A stretch of 64,000 bases of DNA. Origin: an uncultured Aquimarina sp. (GTDB taxonomy: Bacteria > Bacteroidota > Bacteroidia > Flavobacteriales > Flavobacteriaceae). Below, piece after piece: positions 1 to 8,895 of the stretch. Each line of letters opens with the position of its first letter. Positions within the stretch are counted from its first letter, which is position 1. The stretch covers positions 78,889 to 142,888 of the forward strand of contig CANMML010000009.1 in the NCBI GenBank assembly GCA_947499005.1. The letters are read 5' to 3'. Both the position numbers and the translations under genes were made by a program. The notes beneath the pieces were generated by a model, which was not told where the DNA came from, did not search any database, and worked only from the letters and a program-made list of their open reading frames with translations.

Positions 1-1749
1 CTTCCAAAAAACAGAGTAAATATAAGGAAGCAAGGTATATCTAATTTCGATGAATTTTCTACAGATATTTGTAATCTCATCTCCAAAAGACCAAGGTTCT
101 TGCTCTCCATGATCCCCACTTGAGTGTACACGGAAGAAAGGATGAAATACGCCTAATTGTACCCAACGCGCAAACAATTCGCCCTGTGGTTGTTCGGCAA
201 ATCCTCCAATATCAGTTCCCGAGAAAGAATATCCAGACATTGCCATACGTTGAATTTGACGATTAGCAACTACTAAATGTTCCCAAGTAGCTACATTGTC
301 ACCCATCCAAGTACTCGTATAACGCTGCGTTCCAGAGTATGCTGCTCTTGTAATTACAAAAGGACGCTCTGGGTAAATATGTCTTTTTACACCATGATAT
401 GTAGCGCGAGCCATTTGCATACCATAGATATTATGTGCTTTTCTGTGACTACACGGATGTCCATCATAATCGAAACGAACATCATCGGGGAAAGATTTCC
501 CAGGAACATCCATTACAGCAGGTTCATTCATATCATTCCAGACACCTTTTACACCGACTTCATCGATTAGTCCTTTAAATAATCCTGCCCACCACTCACG
601 AACATCAGGACGCGTATAATCTGGGAAATAACATTCTCCAGGCCATACTTTTCCTTTCATATAAGGGCCATCTGCACGCTTGCAGAAGTAATCGTTTTCA
701 ATTCCTTCTACAAAGACATCGTAATCATAATCTATCTTGATTCCTGGATCTATAATAACAACAGTTTTGAATCCATCATCATCAAGTTCTTTTACCATTC
801 GCTTAGGGTCAGGAAACTTTTCTTTATCCCAAGTAAAACAACGGAAACCGTCCATGTAATCGATATCTAGATAGATCGCATCACAAGGAATATTTAATTC
901 ACGAAATTTACTAGTAACTTCTTTTACTTTAGATTCGGGATAATAACTCCATTTACATTGGTGAAACCCTAACGCCCATAAAGGAGGCAATTCGGGTACC
1001 CCAGTCATTTGGGTATATTTTTCTACTACTTCTTCTACTTGTGGTCCATGAATGAAATAATAATTCATTTCTCCACCTGAAGCCCAAAAGCTTGTTACAT
1101 GACGACGCTCTTGACAGAAATCAAATGAAGTTCTAAATGTATTATCAAAGAAAATACCATAAGCTTCTTTCGATTGTAGTCCTACATAAAAAGGAATTGC
1201 TTTATAAATAGGGTCGGTTTCAGCACCAAAAGCGTACGAATCGGTAACCCAGTTTTCAAAGCGTTTACCTTTTAGGTTAAGGTGTGTTGGTTTATCTCCT
1301 AATCCATAGAAACTCTCAGCATCTTTAGAAGTTTTACTCATTTTTACGATGTCTGTACCTAACTCGTAGCTTTCTTCCCAGTGGAATCCTTGCTCGTCAC
1401 CTAGTATCAAATGATCGTCATCTGCAGAGTGTATATTTACTTTTAAATCTGCCTTGTTGATTTTTACATTTAATTTATCTGTTTTAATGATAAACATAGT
1501 TTCTTCCTCAACCAATTCTAAGGCATTGTATCCAACACTTGTATTTTCAACAAGAGCATAAGAAAAGTCATCACCAAACTTATTTGTAGTTGTATATCGA
1601 AAGCGTACTACACTATCTCGAAGTACTGTCACTTGTAGTATGACTCTATTATATGCGTGAAAGTAGAAAGTATCTAGATCACGTTCGTGTTTTATAATAT
1701 GTGAAGGATATTGATTCCCCTTATGTTGTATTTGTTCATTTAAGATCAT
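1..1749 (-). CDS. GH31 alpha-glucosidase (3' part cut by window edge)
   Basis: A glycoside hydrolase of family GH31, which releases glucose from alpha-glucans or maltooligosaccharides. The frame is open from an ATG at 1749 to the left edge, giving 583 residues of a family normally near 800, so the C-terminal part is missing. The catalytic nucleophile motif WNDMNEP is visible near residue 405, preceded by the family pattern GFHQCKWSYYPE and followed by RAAYSGTQRYTSTWMGDN. There is no signal peptide (it begins MILNEQIQHKG), so a cytoplasmic enzyme is likely. It follows glgB by 88 bp on the same strand and probably belongs to the glycogen operon, turning over glucan made by GlgABC. Family assignment is firm; exact substrate is inferred. 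Confidence 0.93.
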   Translation of the reverse strand, partial: MILNEQIQHKGNQYPSHIIKHERDLDTFYFHAYNRVILQVTVLRDSVVRFRYTTTNKFGDDFSYALVENTSVGYNALELVEEETMFIIKTDKLNVKINKADLKVNIHSADDDHLILGDEQGFHWEESYELGTDIVKMSKTSKDAESFYGLGDKPTHLNLKGKRFENWVTDSYAFGAETDPIYKAIPFYVGLQSKEAYGIFFDNTFRTSFDFCQERRHVTSFWASGGEMNYYFIHGPQVEEVVEKYTQMTGVPELPPLWALGFHQCKWSYYPESKVKEVTSKFRELNIPCDAIYLDIDYMDGFRCFTWDKEKFPDPKRMVKELDDDGFKTVVIIDPGIKIDYDYDVFVEGIENDYFCKRADGPYMKGKVWPGECYFPDYTRPDVREWWAGLFKGLIDEVGVKGVWNDMNEPAVMDVPGKSFPDDVRFDYDGHPCSHRKAHNIYGMQMARATYHGVKRHIYPERPFVITRAAYSGTQRYTSTWMGDNVATWEHLVVANRQIQRMAMSGYSFSGTDIGGFAEQPQGELFARWVQLGVFHPFFRVHSSGDHGEQEPWSFGDEITNICRKFIEIRYTLLPYIYSVFWK

Positions 1750-1837
1750 AATTGAACATTTTATTTATGCTAAAATTAGTTATTTGCTTACGAAGATCGC
1801 TCAATTTCGTTTGAGCAAATATGAGGATAAAGTTAAC

Positions 1838-3745
1838 TTATATATGTTTGAATGCCACTACCGATAATGGTGGAAGTTTAATATTAGCACTATAATTTTT
1901 ACCATGTGACTTTTCATTGTCAATTTTTATCAATGCTTCATTTTTAACCCCACTTCCATAAAAATCTGTTAAATCGGAATTAAAAATTTCTTTTAAAGCT
2001 CGTTTAGAGTTTAATCCAATTCGATAGTTATCTCTAGGGATTGTAGTAAAGTTACCAACTACAATAATGTCATTTTTTGGGTCATGTCCTTTTCTAATAA
2101 AGCTTAAGACAGAGTTTTCACTATCATCCAAAGCGATCCATTCAAATCCCTCATGACTAAAAGCTTTTTCATATAGGGCAGGCTCTTCTTTGTATACAGT
2201 ATTGAGGGCAGATAAGAACACCATCATTTTTTTATGTGGCTCAAATTCAAGCAAATGCCAATCTAGACTTTTAGCAAAATTCCATTCCTCAGTTTGAGCA
2301 AATTCAGCTCCTTGGAATAATAATTTTGTTCCTGGATGAAAATACATATATGCTAACATCGCGCGAAGATTAGCAAAGCGTTGCCATTCATCTCCAGGCA
2401 TTTTGTAAATCAAAGAACGTTTTCCGTATACTACTTCATCATGAGATAGTGGAAGCATAAAGTTTTCACTAAACGCATAGGCTAAACTAAATGTAATGTC
2501 ATTTTGATGATGTCTTCTGTAAATAGGATCTTTAGAGAAATATTCTAAAGTATCATGCATCCATCCCATCATCCATTTCATTCCAAATCCAAGCCCACCA
2601 ATATCAACAGGTTTTGAAACTCCAGCATAAGCCGTAGATTCTTCAGCTATTGTTTGTACTCCTTCGAAACGTGTATATATTTCTTTATTAAGCGCTTTTA
2701 AAAATTCAATGGCTTCGAGGTTTTCATTCCCGCCATATTGGTTAGGATCCCATTCTCCTTCTTCCCTAGAATAGTCAAGGTATAACATCGAAGCGACGGC
2801 ATCGATACGTAATCCGTCAATATGGAATTCTTGCATCCAAAAGACAGCATTACTAATTAAAAAGGCTTTTACTTCATTTCTTCCATAGTTGAAGATGAGA
2901 CTTTTCCAATCAGGATGATAACCTTTCTTTTTATCTGGATGTTCGTAAAGGTGCGAACCATCGAAAAAACCTAACCCATGAGCATCTTCTGGAAAGTGGG
3001 AGGGAACCCAATCCAAGATAACTCCAATATCATTTTGATGAAATTGGTCAATTAGATATTTTAAATCATCGGGACTTCCAAAACGGGAACTTGGTGCAAA
3101 ATACCCTGTTACTTGATATCCCCAAGAGGCATCGTATGGATATTCCATAATGGGCATAAGTTCAACATGGGTAAAATTTAATGTTTTAACATGTTCTACT
3201 AAATCATGAGCAAGTTCTCCAAAACTCAGGTGTTCATTGCCTTCTTTTTTCTTCCAAGATTCTAAATGTACTTCGTATACAGAATAAGGTTTGTCTAGTC
3301 CGTTTTTGTCTTTTCTATATCCCATCCAATCCTTATCCTTCCACTTATATGAAGAATTTTCTTGAATAACTGAAGCAGTATGAGGTGGACGTTCACATTT
3401 ACGACCGTAGGGGTCAGCTTTTTCCGTTACGATACCATTATTGTGCGATTCGATTCTGTATTTGTAAATCTCATCATGTTCTAATTTTGGAATAAAACCT
3501 TCCCAAATACCCGAACTATCCCAACGAACATTTAGCTGATGTTCGTTACCATTCCAATAATTGAAATTTCCTATGACAGAGACACTTTTTGCACTAGGTG
3601 CCCAAACAGCAAAGTAAGTTCCTTTTATGCCATCTTTTTCTATAACATGTGCTCCAAATTTATCAAACAAATTATAGTGAGAACCATTTTTAAATAATGA
3701 AATGTCAAAATCTGTAAATAGTGAATGTGGTTGAACGTAGTTCAT
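1838..3745 (-). CDS. glgB: 1,4-alpha-glucan branching enzyme GlgB
   Basis: Branching enzyme (GH13) that transfers alpha-1,4 segments to make alpha-1,6 branches in glycogen, in the cytoplasm. The 635-residue protein has an N-terminal CBM48-type domain (KGTYFAVWAPSAKSVSVIGNFNYW), then a GH13 barrel. The nucleophile Asp lies in GLRIDAVASMLYLDYSR near residue 315, the acid/base Glu in TIAEEST, and the third acid in LSHDEVVYGK. Length is normal for the short GlgB type. It is third in the order glgA-glgC-glgB-GH31 on the minus strand; a 92-bp spacer with repeated heptamers separates it from glgC. Start ATG at 3745. Confidence 0.97.
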   Translation of the reverse strand: MNYVQPHSLFTDFDISLFKNGSHYNLFDKFGAHVIEKDGIKGTYFAVWAPSAKSVSVIGNFNYWNGNEHQLNVRWDSSGIWEGFIPKLEHDEIYKYRIESHNNGIVTEKADPYGRKCERPPHTASVIQENSSYKWKDKDWMGYRKDKNGLDKPYSVYEVHLESWKKKEGNEHLSFGELAHDLVEHVKTLNFTHVELMPIMEYPYDASWGYQVTGYFAPSSRFGSPDDLKYLIDQFHQNDIGVILDWVPSHFPEDAHGLGFFDGSHLYEHPDKKKGYHPDWKSLIFNYGRNEVKAFLISNAVFWMQEFHIDGLRIDAVASMLYLDYSREEGEWDPNQYGGNENLEAIEFLKALNKEIYTRFEGVQTIAEESTAYAGVSKPVDIGGLGFGMKWMMGWMHDTLEYFSKDPIYRRHHQNDITFSLAYAFSENFMLPLSHDEVVYGKRSLIYKMPGDEWQRFANLRAMLAYMYFHPGTKLLFQGAEFAQTEEWNFAKSLDWHLLEFEPHKKMMVFLSALNTVYKEEPALYEKAFSHEGFEWIALDDSENSVLSFIRKGHDPKNDIIVVGNFTTIPRDNYRIGLNSKRALKEIFNSDLTDFYGSGVKNEALIKIDNEKSHGKNYSANIKLPPLSVVAFKHI

Positions 3746-3750
3746 ATATG

Positions 3751-3827
3751 AGTTGTCAGTTGTCAGTTGTTAGTTGCCAGTTTTTATAGGTGTTCTCTCA
3801 CAACCCAAAACTCACAACTCGCAACTA
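3751..3827. repeat. GTTGTCA heptamer array and its imperfect inverted copy between glgC and glgB
   Basis: The left half (3751-3780) is built from 7-bp units GTTGTCA, GTTGTTA and GTTGCCA. The right half (about 3800-3827) carries the inverted, more diverged counterpart (ACTCACAACTCGCAACTAG). Together they could fold into a long imperfect hairpin inside the glg transcript. The same heptamer theme recurs at 15401-15439 and 63934-64000. Confidence 0.7.
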
Positions 3828-3837
3828 GTAATTAATT

Positions 3838-5115
3838 TTATCCAATCGTTGTCCCATTAGGAATCGTTACACTGTTTTTAATAACAATGATTCCATCGCG
3901 AATTACATAAGTGTCAGTTTCGGTATCTTCCAAATGATCTCCACCCTTAATCGTAACGTCGTTTCCTATGCAACAATTTTTTTCGATAATGGCACTACTT
4001 ATATTACAGTTATCACCAATACCGACACAAGGAATTCCTTCTTTGGTACAAGTATCGATTTCATCTAATGTTTGGTAGCTATCAGCTCCCATGATATAAG
4101 TATCTTTTATTATCGAATTTTTACCAATCCTAGAACGTATTCCTATAATACAATGTTGAAGTGATTTTGCCGCAATAATAGAACCTTCACTAATTAGTGC
4201 TTTTTCTATAAGTGTAACATCAATCTTACTAGGAGGTAAGATACGTGCTCTAGTTAAGATTTGGTTTGTTTTGTCAAAAAGATTGAATTTAGGGATATCA
4301 TCAGTCAAAGCAAGGTTGGCATGATAGAAAGCTTTTATGGTACCTATATCTTCCCAATATCCTTCGTATTGATAACCAAATACTTTTTTTCCGCCAGTTA
4401 TAGCTTCAGGAATGATTTCATTTCCAAAATCAATAGTATTTGTATCTGTTAAAACCTCATCTAAAGTCGATCTGTTAAAGATGTAGATCCCCATCGAAGC
4501 TAGGTATTTTCTACCTTCAGTTTTCATTTCATCAGATACTTCAGAGTCCCAACCTTCTAGCTGATCGATAGGTGGTTTTTCAGTAAATGTGTTGATAAAG
4601 CTATTATCATCTGTTTTTAAAATACCAAATGCAGGGGCCTCTTCTGCAGTTACAGGTTGTGTAGCTACTGTAATTTCTGCGCCGCTTTCTTCATGCATAC
4701 GCAGCATTTTACTAAGGTCCATATTGTATAATTGATCTCCAGATAAGATCAATACATAATCGTACTCATGTCTATGAAAATGGTGTTGACACTGGCGAAC
4801 GGCATCGGCAGTACCTTGAAACCAAGTTGGGTTATCAGGGGTTTGCTCTGCAGCTAAAATATCGACAAAAGCGTTACTAAAATTACTAAACTGATATGAG
4901 TTTTTGATGTGCGAATTTAATGAAGCAGAGTTAAACTGTGTTAATACATATATACGCTTCAAGTCATTATTAATACAGTTTGAAATAGGGATATCTACTA
5001 AACGGTATTTTCCAGCAACTGGTACAGCTGGTTTCGAACGATGACTTGTCAAAGGTGCCAAACGAGATCCTCTTCCTCCTCCAAGAATAACACTGATAAC
5101 TTTTTTATTGAACAT
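3838..5115 (-). CDS. glgC: glucose-1-phosphate adenylyltransferase GlgC
   Basis: ADP-glucose pyrophosphorylase, which makes ADP-glucose from glucose-1-phosphate and ATP and commits carbon to glycogen. 425 residues. The N-terminal nucleotidyltransferase signature GGGRGSRLAPLTSHRSKPAV is intact, with DIPISNCINN and the sugar-binding stretch FTEKPP. The C-terminal third is a left-handed beta-helix built from hexapeptide repeats (for example IIGIRSRIGKNSIIKDTYIMG). It starts at ATG 5115, 6 bp after the glgA stop codon, so the two are almost certainly cotranscribed and probably translationally coupled. Confidence 0.97.
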   Translation of the reverse strand: MFNKKVISVILGGGRGSRLAPLTSHRSKPAVPVAGKYRLVDIPISNCINNDLKRIYVLTQFNSASLNSHIKNSYQFSNFSNAFVDILAAEQTPDNPTWFQGTADAVRQCQHHFHRHEYDYVLILSGDQLYNMDLSKMLRMHEESGAEITVATQPVTAEEAPAFGILKTDDNSFINTFTEKPPIDQLEGWDSEVSDEMKTEGRKYLASMGIYIFNRSTLDEVLTDTNTIDFGNEIIPEAITGGKKVFGYQYEGYWEDIGTIKAFYHANLALTDDIPKFNLFDKTNQILTRARILPPSKIDVTLIEKALISEGSIIAAKSLQHCIIGIRSRIGKNSIIKDTYIMGADSYQTLDEIDTCTKEGIPCVGIGDNCNISSAIIEKNCCIGNDVTIKGGDHLEDTETDTYVIRDGIIVIKNSVTIPNGTTIG

Positions 5116-5121
5116 GTATAT

Positions 5122-6546
5122 TTATGATTTAAGCGTTAAAGATTGGTACATTTTTATATATTCTGAAGCTGATTTTTTCCAGCCACTATCGATATTCATA
5201 ATTTGAGTTCTTTTTTCATCAAAGAATGTTTTGTTTTGATATACATCTACAGCACGTTTGATTGCAAAACCAATTTCATGTACAGATATATCATAGCAGA
5301 CAATACCTGTTCCTTGCTTTCCATTATCAAAATCAATTACAGTATCTTTTAGTCCCCCAACATCACTTACAATAGGAATTGTTCCGTAGCGCATTGCATA
5401 CATTTGGTTTAGACCACAAGGTTCTACACGAGAAGGCATTAATAAAAAGTCAGAACCACCATACACAATATGGGCTAGTTCTTCATTGTATCCTATATAA
5501 TTGTTGTATTTACCTTTAAATTGTGCCTTGATATCGTTAAGATTGCGTTCGGTTTGTCCATCACCACTTCCTAAGATAAAGATATTTGCTTCTAACTGCA
5601 ATTCATTAAAAACATAATTAATAGTATCAGCAAGAAGATCCGATCCTTTTTCGTGGACAAAGCGTCCAATGAAGCTAATTAAGGGTAAGTCTGGATTAAA
5701 CCCAAACTCTTTACAAATCCAGTCTTTGTTTTCTTGACGTTTTTCGATACTTTTTTTATCGAAATTACTTTTCAAGTATTTATCCTTTTTGGGATTCCAT
5801 AATTTATCATCGATACCATTAAGAATACCAAGAGATTTTTCGGTTTCTTGTTTTAATAATGCTTCGAGTCCATTGGCTTTTTCCTGTAATTCTCCAAGAT
5901 AGTTGGGAGAAACGGTAGTTACCTTCCAAGCCGATTTAATTCCTATAGCTAAAGGGTTGATCTGGCCATACCAATCTAAAAGCCCTTTTTTATCGGCACC
6001 AAATTCAGGCAAATAATTCATTTTCTCATATCCAAACCCTCCTTGATATTGGGCATTATGTATGGTCAGTATGGTTGGGATATCCTTTAGGGCATTATAT
6101 TTATAACAATGTCCAGTAAAAAAGGGGATCAAACCTGTATGATGATCATGACAATGAATAATTTCAGGTTTTGTCTCTTGACTTAAGATAAAATCGGCTA
6201 CTACTTTTTGGAAAGCGGTAAAGCGTTCTACATCGTAAGGGTACCCGTAAACATTTTCTTTATCTGTAAGGCCAAATATTTTGACTAAAAATAATTCGAA
6301 TCCTAAAATCTTTTTGTCATATTCAAGAACTTCATAATAATATTGTTCTAACCCCAACAAAAGATTTCCTTTGGTGTAATCTATAGGGTCATGTTCTTTT
6401 ACGAAGTTTTTTTCATAAAAGGGCATGATGACCTTAGAAGTAAAGCCCGAGGCTTCTTGGTATTTGGGTAATGCTCCGACCACATCAGCTAATCCACCTA
6501 CTTTAGCTATAGGGAAGCATTCCGCAGAAACATGTAATATGTACAT
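5122..6546 (-). CDS. glgA: glycogen synthase GlgA
   Basis: Glycosyltransferase family 5 glycogen synthase that extends alpha-1,4-glucan from ADP-glucose. The ADP-glucose-binding KVGGLADVVG motif lies at residues 16-25 of a protein beginning MYILHVSAECFP; the C-terminal GT domain carries FIGRFVHEKGSDLL and MPSRVEPCGLNQMYAMRYG. The open frame extends two codons upstream to a TTG at 6552, but the ATG at 6546 matches the family N-terminus, giving 474 residues. First gene of the glgA-glgC-glgB-GH31 operon. No exact TAnnTTTG box was found in the 266 bp upstream. Confidence 0.96.
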   Translation of the reverse strand: MYILHVSAECFPIAKVGGLADVVGALPKYQEASGFTSKVIMPFYEKNFVKEHDPIDYTKGNLLLGLEQYYYEVLEYDKKILGFELFLVKIFGLTDKENVYGYPYDVERFTAFQKVVADFILSQETKPEIIHCHDHHTGLIPFFTGHCYKYNALKDIPTILTIHNAQYQGGFGYEKMNYLPEFGADKKGLLDWYGQINPLAIGIKSAWKVTTVSPNYLGELQEKANGLEALLKQETEKSLGILNGIDDKLWNPKKDKYLKSNFDKKSIEKRQENKDWICKEFGFNPDLPLISFIGRFVHEKGSDLLADTINYVFNELQLEANIFILGSGDGQTERNLNDIKAQFKGKYNNYIGYNEELAHIVYGGSDFLLMPSRVEPCGLNQMYAMRYGTIPIVSDVGGLKDTVIDFDNGKQGTGIVCYDISVHEIGFAIKRAVDVYQNKTFFDEKRTQIMNIDSGWKKSASEYIKMYQSLTLKS

Positions 6547-6749
6547 ATGCAACTGTTAAAAAATCTACATAAATCTAAGCTTTAAATAATTTTTTTAACA
6601 CTTTTAGTAGTGATTTTTTATTTAATAAGTAACTTTTGGCTTTTTTTTAAACTAAAAGGTGTTTTCTTGAGGTATGTGTAAAGGAAATCGTCAAAAGGCA
6701 ATGCATTTTACAGTTAATGCAATAGTGGATGGATATGTAAAAATAACAA

Positions 6750-6781
6750 AACCAACTATTTATAGACTTAAATAGTTGGTT
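6750..6781 (-). terminator. Rho-independent terminator of rpe
   Basis: A perfect 13-bp stem (AACCAACTATTTA, 6750-6762, pairing with 6769-6781) with a 6-nt loop, followed on the minus strand by a T-rich run (TTTGTTATTTTT). It lies 31 bp past the rpe stop codon and separates rpe from glgA. Confidence 0.85.
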
Positions 6782-6812
6782 GTTAAGATTTAATTAACTG
6801 TTTTTTAAAGGC

Positions 6813-7466
6813 TTATATATTCTTTATATTTAGAATCGCTTGATGTGGATCTTCATTTCCAAAAATATAGCTCCCTGCTACTAAGACATTAGCACCAGCA
6901 TCAATTAGTTTTTTTGCATTCTTATCGGACACTCCACCGTCTATTTCAATTAATAATTCTGTTTTTTTAGTAGTCGCTAAAGCACGTAAATCCTTCACTT
7001 TATTATAAGTGTTTTCGATAAAGGATTGCCCTCCAAATCCAGGATTGACACTCATCAATAAGACCATATCAATTTCGGTTACTATATCTTTTAATACGTC
7101 TACAGGAGTGTGTGGATTGAGTACTACACCTGCTTTTATACCAAAAGATTTTATCAACTGGATACTGCGGTGTAAGTGAGGACAGGCTTCGTAATGTACA
7201 GTGATATACTCTGCACCTAAATTTACAAATTCTTCAATATATCGATCGGGTTGTTCGATCATTAAATGCACATCTAAAGGTTTTTTAGCATGCTTTTGTA
7301 TAGCCGCCAATACAGGCATTCCAAAAGAAATATTGGGAACAAACATCCCATCCATAATATCGATATGAAACCAATCTGCTTGACTATCATTAATCATTTC
7401 GATATCACGTTGTAAATTACCAAAATCAGCAGCTAATATCGATGGGGCTATAATGGGTGTGGACAT
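6813..7466 (-). CDS. rpe: ribulose-phosphate 3-epimerase
   Basis: Interconverts ribulose-5-phosphate and xylulose-5-phosphate in the pentose phosphate pathway. A TIM-barrel of 217 residues from ATG 7466 (MSTPIIAPSILAADFGNL). Metal and catalytic residues are visible in WFHIDIMDGMFVPNISFG, in VHLM, and in the C-terminal EIDGGVSDKN. The open frame extends to a TTG at 7487, but that codon lies inside a perfect TATTTTTG promoter -7 box (7485-7492), so it cannot be the translation start if that promoter is used. Monocistronic, with its own terminator at 6750-6781. Confidence 0.96.
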   Translation of the reverse strand: MSTPIIAPSILAADFGNLQRDIEMINDSQADWFHIDIMDGMFVPNISFGMPVLAAIQKHAKKPLDVHLMIEQPDRYIEEFVNLGAEYITVHYEACPHLHRSIQLIKSFGIKAGVVLNPHTPVDVLKDIVTEIDMVLLMSVNPGFGGQSFIENTYNKVKDLRALATTKKTELLIEIDGGVSDKNAKKLIDAGANVLVAGSYIFGNEDPHQAILNIKNI

Positions 7467-7484
7467 GTTTCTTTCTTTTAATTT

Positions 7485-7492
7485 CAAAAATA
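7485..7492 (-). promoter_or_regulatory. Bacteroidota-type -7 box of rpe
   Basis: Read on the minus strand the sequence is TATTTTTG, an exact match to TAnnTTTG, placed 19 bp before the rpe ATG at 7466. No clear -33 element was seen. Confidence 0.6.
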
Positions 7493-7499
7493 GGAAATA

Positions 7500-7720
7500 T
7501 CAATCAGAACAGCGTCATGCTGTTGAAGAACGACATCTCCTCCTTGGAGAGTATTTGATGTCAGTTTAACTTGATTGTAAAGAGGGTTTAGTGAAGGAGA
7601 CACCGATCTATATCGGTGTGACGTTGCAAATATAAAAGACCCAAGAGTCAAAGAAACGAGAATGAAGGCTTTTAAGTCTCGATTCTTGATTCCTTGTTTC
7701 TTGAGTCTATAAATTTTGTG
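7500..7720. repeat. Dispersed intergenic repeat remnants with a perfect hairpin
   Basis: Holds an 8-bp perfect stem ACACCGAT-CTAT-ATCGGTGT at 7600-7619 and, at about 7640-7708, simple AAGAATCAAGA-like repeats in inverted arrangement. Neither half ends in a T-run, so this is not a standard terminator. It resembles the short imperfect repeats often seen between flavobacterial genes. No coding sequence was seen here. Confidence 0.5.
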
Positions 7721-7728
7721 AGTGAGAA

Positions 7729-8619
7729 TTACTTCACAAATTTCTTGGCAACTGATTCACCTGAAAAATCTAAAACAATAATGTAAAGACCAGAAGGTAA
7801 AGCTGCAATTGAAATTTCTTCAACACCTAAACCACTAGCTACATTTCTACCTGATAAATCAAAGATGCTATACGTCGCTAAAGAGTCGATTGAAGCTGTT
7901 TTTACCGTTAAAGTATTCGCATCATTAAAGATTACAAGCTCATCTTTTAAAGAAAGAAAATCTTCTGTTGATAAGGTGTCTTCATCAGGAGCTAATACAT
8001 TTTCTGTTCCCGTAGAATCGAAAGTTTCAGGGTTTTGTAATTCGACACCAGGCTCATTGATGCAATCTGGTACCTCTGGAATAAATCCTGTAGGTTGTGT
8101 TGTTGGTCCACAAGCAGTATTTACCTGATTTAAGAAAGCAGGGTTATCAGGGTTTGCGAAAGCTACATTAGGGCTTTGTGAAGTATCGATATATTTAAAT
8201 TTGATACTAAACAAAAATATAGGACTACCAGCAGCAATATTGGCGCTAGTACCTTGAAATCTTTCAATAGAACCAAAGCTAAAAGCTTGCTGAAAAGAGG
8301 TAGCTACTCTAAAGGCTTCATTGTCTTGAACTAAGAAACCAGCATAAAAACCACCACTCAATACAGAAGTATCAGGTACAATCATTTCGAAATTCCCTAA
8401 TGAGTTGGCATCTTCACCAAATGCATCTGTATTATACTTAATAATAATATTGGCATTTTGGATCATAAAACTAACATCTGTTTCGATAAACACATCGGCT
8501 TGAAAAAATGTATCGTTACCTTCAGTAACATTTTCCGCATTCTGAAATGAGAATGTAAGTGTTTGTGCTGTTGCAATGGCAACAGAAAATAATAGTGTAA
8601 AAAGTGAAATTGTTTTCAT
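7729..8619 (-). CDS. secreted protein with cohesin-like body and T9SS type A sorting tail
   Basis: 296 residues. An N-terminal signal peptide (MKTISLFTLLFSVAIATA-Q) is followed by a beta-rich domain (about residues 20-150) with a cohesin-like pattern: NANIIIKYNTDAFG early and SPIFLFSIKFKYID at the end. A spacer rich in Asn, Pro and Thr contains two cysteines. The last 75 residues form a type A Por secretion tail (YSIFDLSGRNVASG, LPSGLYIIVLDFSG, VAKKFVK), so the protein should cross the outer membrane by type IX secretion and be released or anchored. It lies 276 bp downstream of an LRR protein whose C-terminus is dockerin-like, on the same strand. The sorting tail is firm; the cohesin resemblance is my pattern reading. 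Confidence 0.85.
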   Translation of the reverse strand: MKTISLFTLLFSVAIATAQTLTFSFQNAENVTEGNDTFFQADVFIETDVSFMIQNANIIIKYNTDAFGEDANSLGNFEMIVPDTSVLSGGFYAGFLVQDNEAFRVATSFQQAFSFGSIERFQGTSANIAAGSPIFLFSIKFKYIDTSQSPNVAFANPDNPAFLNQVNTACGPTTQPTGFIPEVPDCINEPGVELQNPETFDSTGTENVLAPDEDTLSTEDFLSLKDELVIFNDANTLTVKTASIDSLATYSIFDLSGRNVASGLGVEEISIAALPSGLYIIVLDFSGESVAKKFVK

Positions 8620-8686
8620 TTTAAAAGAATTGAATTAATTATTAAGTTTTTTTTGGGTATCTATTAATAGTCTTGAAGCTTTGTCA

Positions 8687-8705
8687 TCCTGAACTTGTTT
8701 CAGGA
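8687..8705. repeat. Dispersed palindromic repeat TCCTGAA-N5-TTCAGGA
   Basis: A 7-bp perfect stem inside GTCATCCTGAACTTGTTTCA, a sequence type found scattered between genes of many Bacteroidota. Its translation gives the familiar false peptide LKQVQDD, which accounts for the short open frame at 8635-8859. Confidence 0.65.
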
Positions 8706-8895
8706 TCTCACTAGTTTTAATGTTATATGAGATGCTAATTCGATAGCTATCGGATTTCATCAGCACGACGAAACTTTTGAGAATTGCTAATTTCGGACAG
8801 CATATTTTCTTGAAATTCAGGTTAGATGGGGGTACTATTTTGAACGTAAATTTTGTCACAAACTACCATTCGTACCCCCAAGGTTACCAACCTAA

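Noticed and set aside
277..570. 97-residue plus-strand frame
   Set aside because: Antisense to the GH31 gene, whose protein motifs are clear.
7600..7619. Terminator for the gene at 7729
   Set aside because: Good stem but no T-run on the minus strand; listed as a dispersed repeat instead.
8635..8859. 74-residue open frame, minus strand
   Set aside because: It covers a dispersed repeat whose translation (EILKQVQDD) is a well-known false peptide; no homologue-like features.
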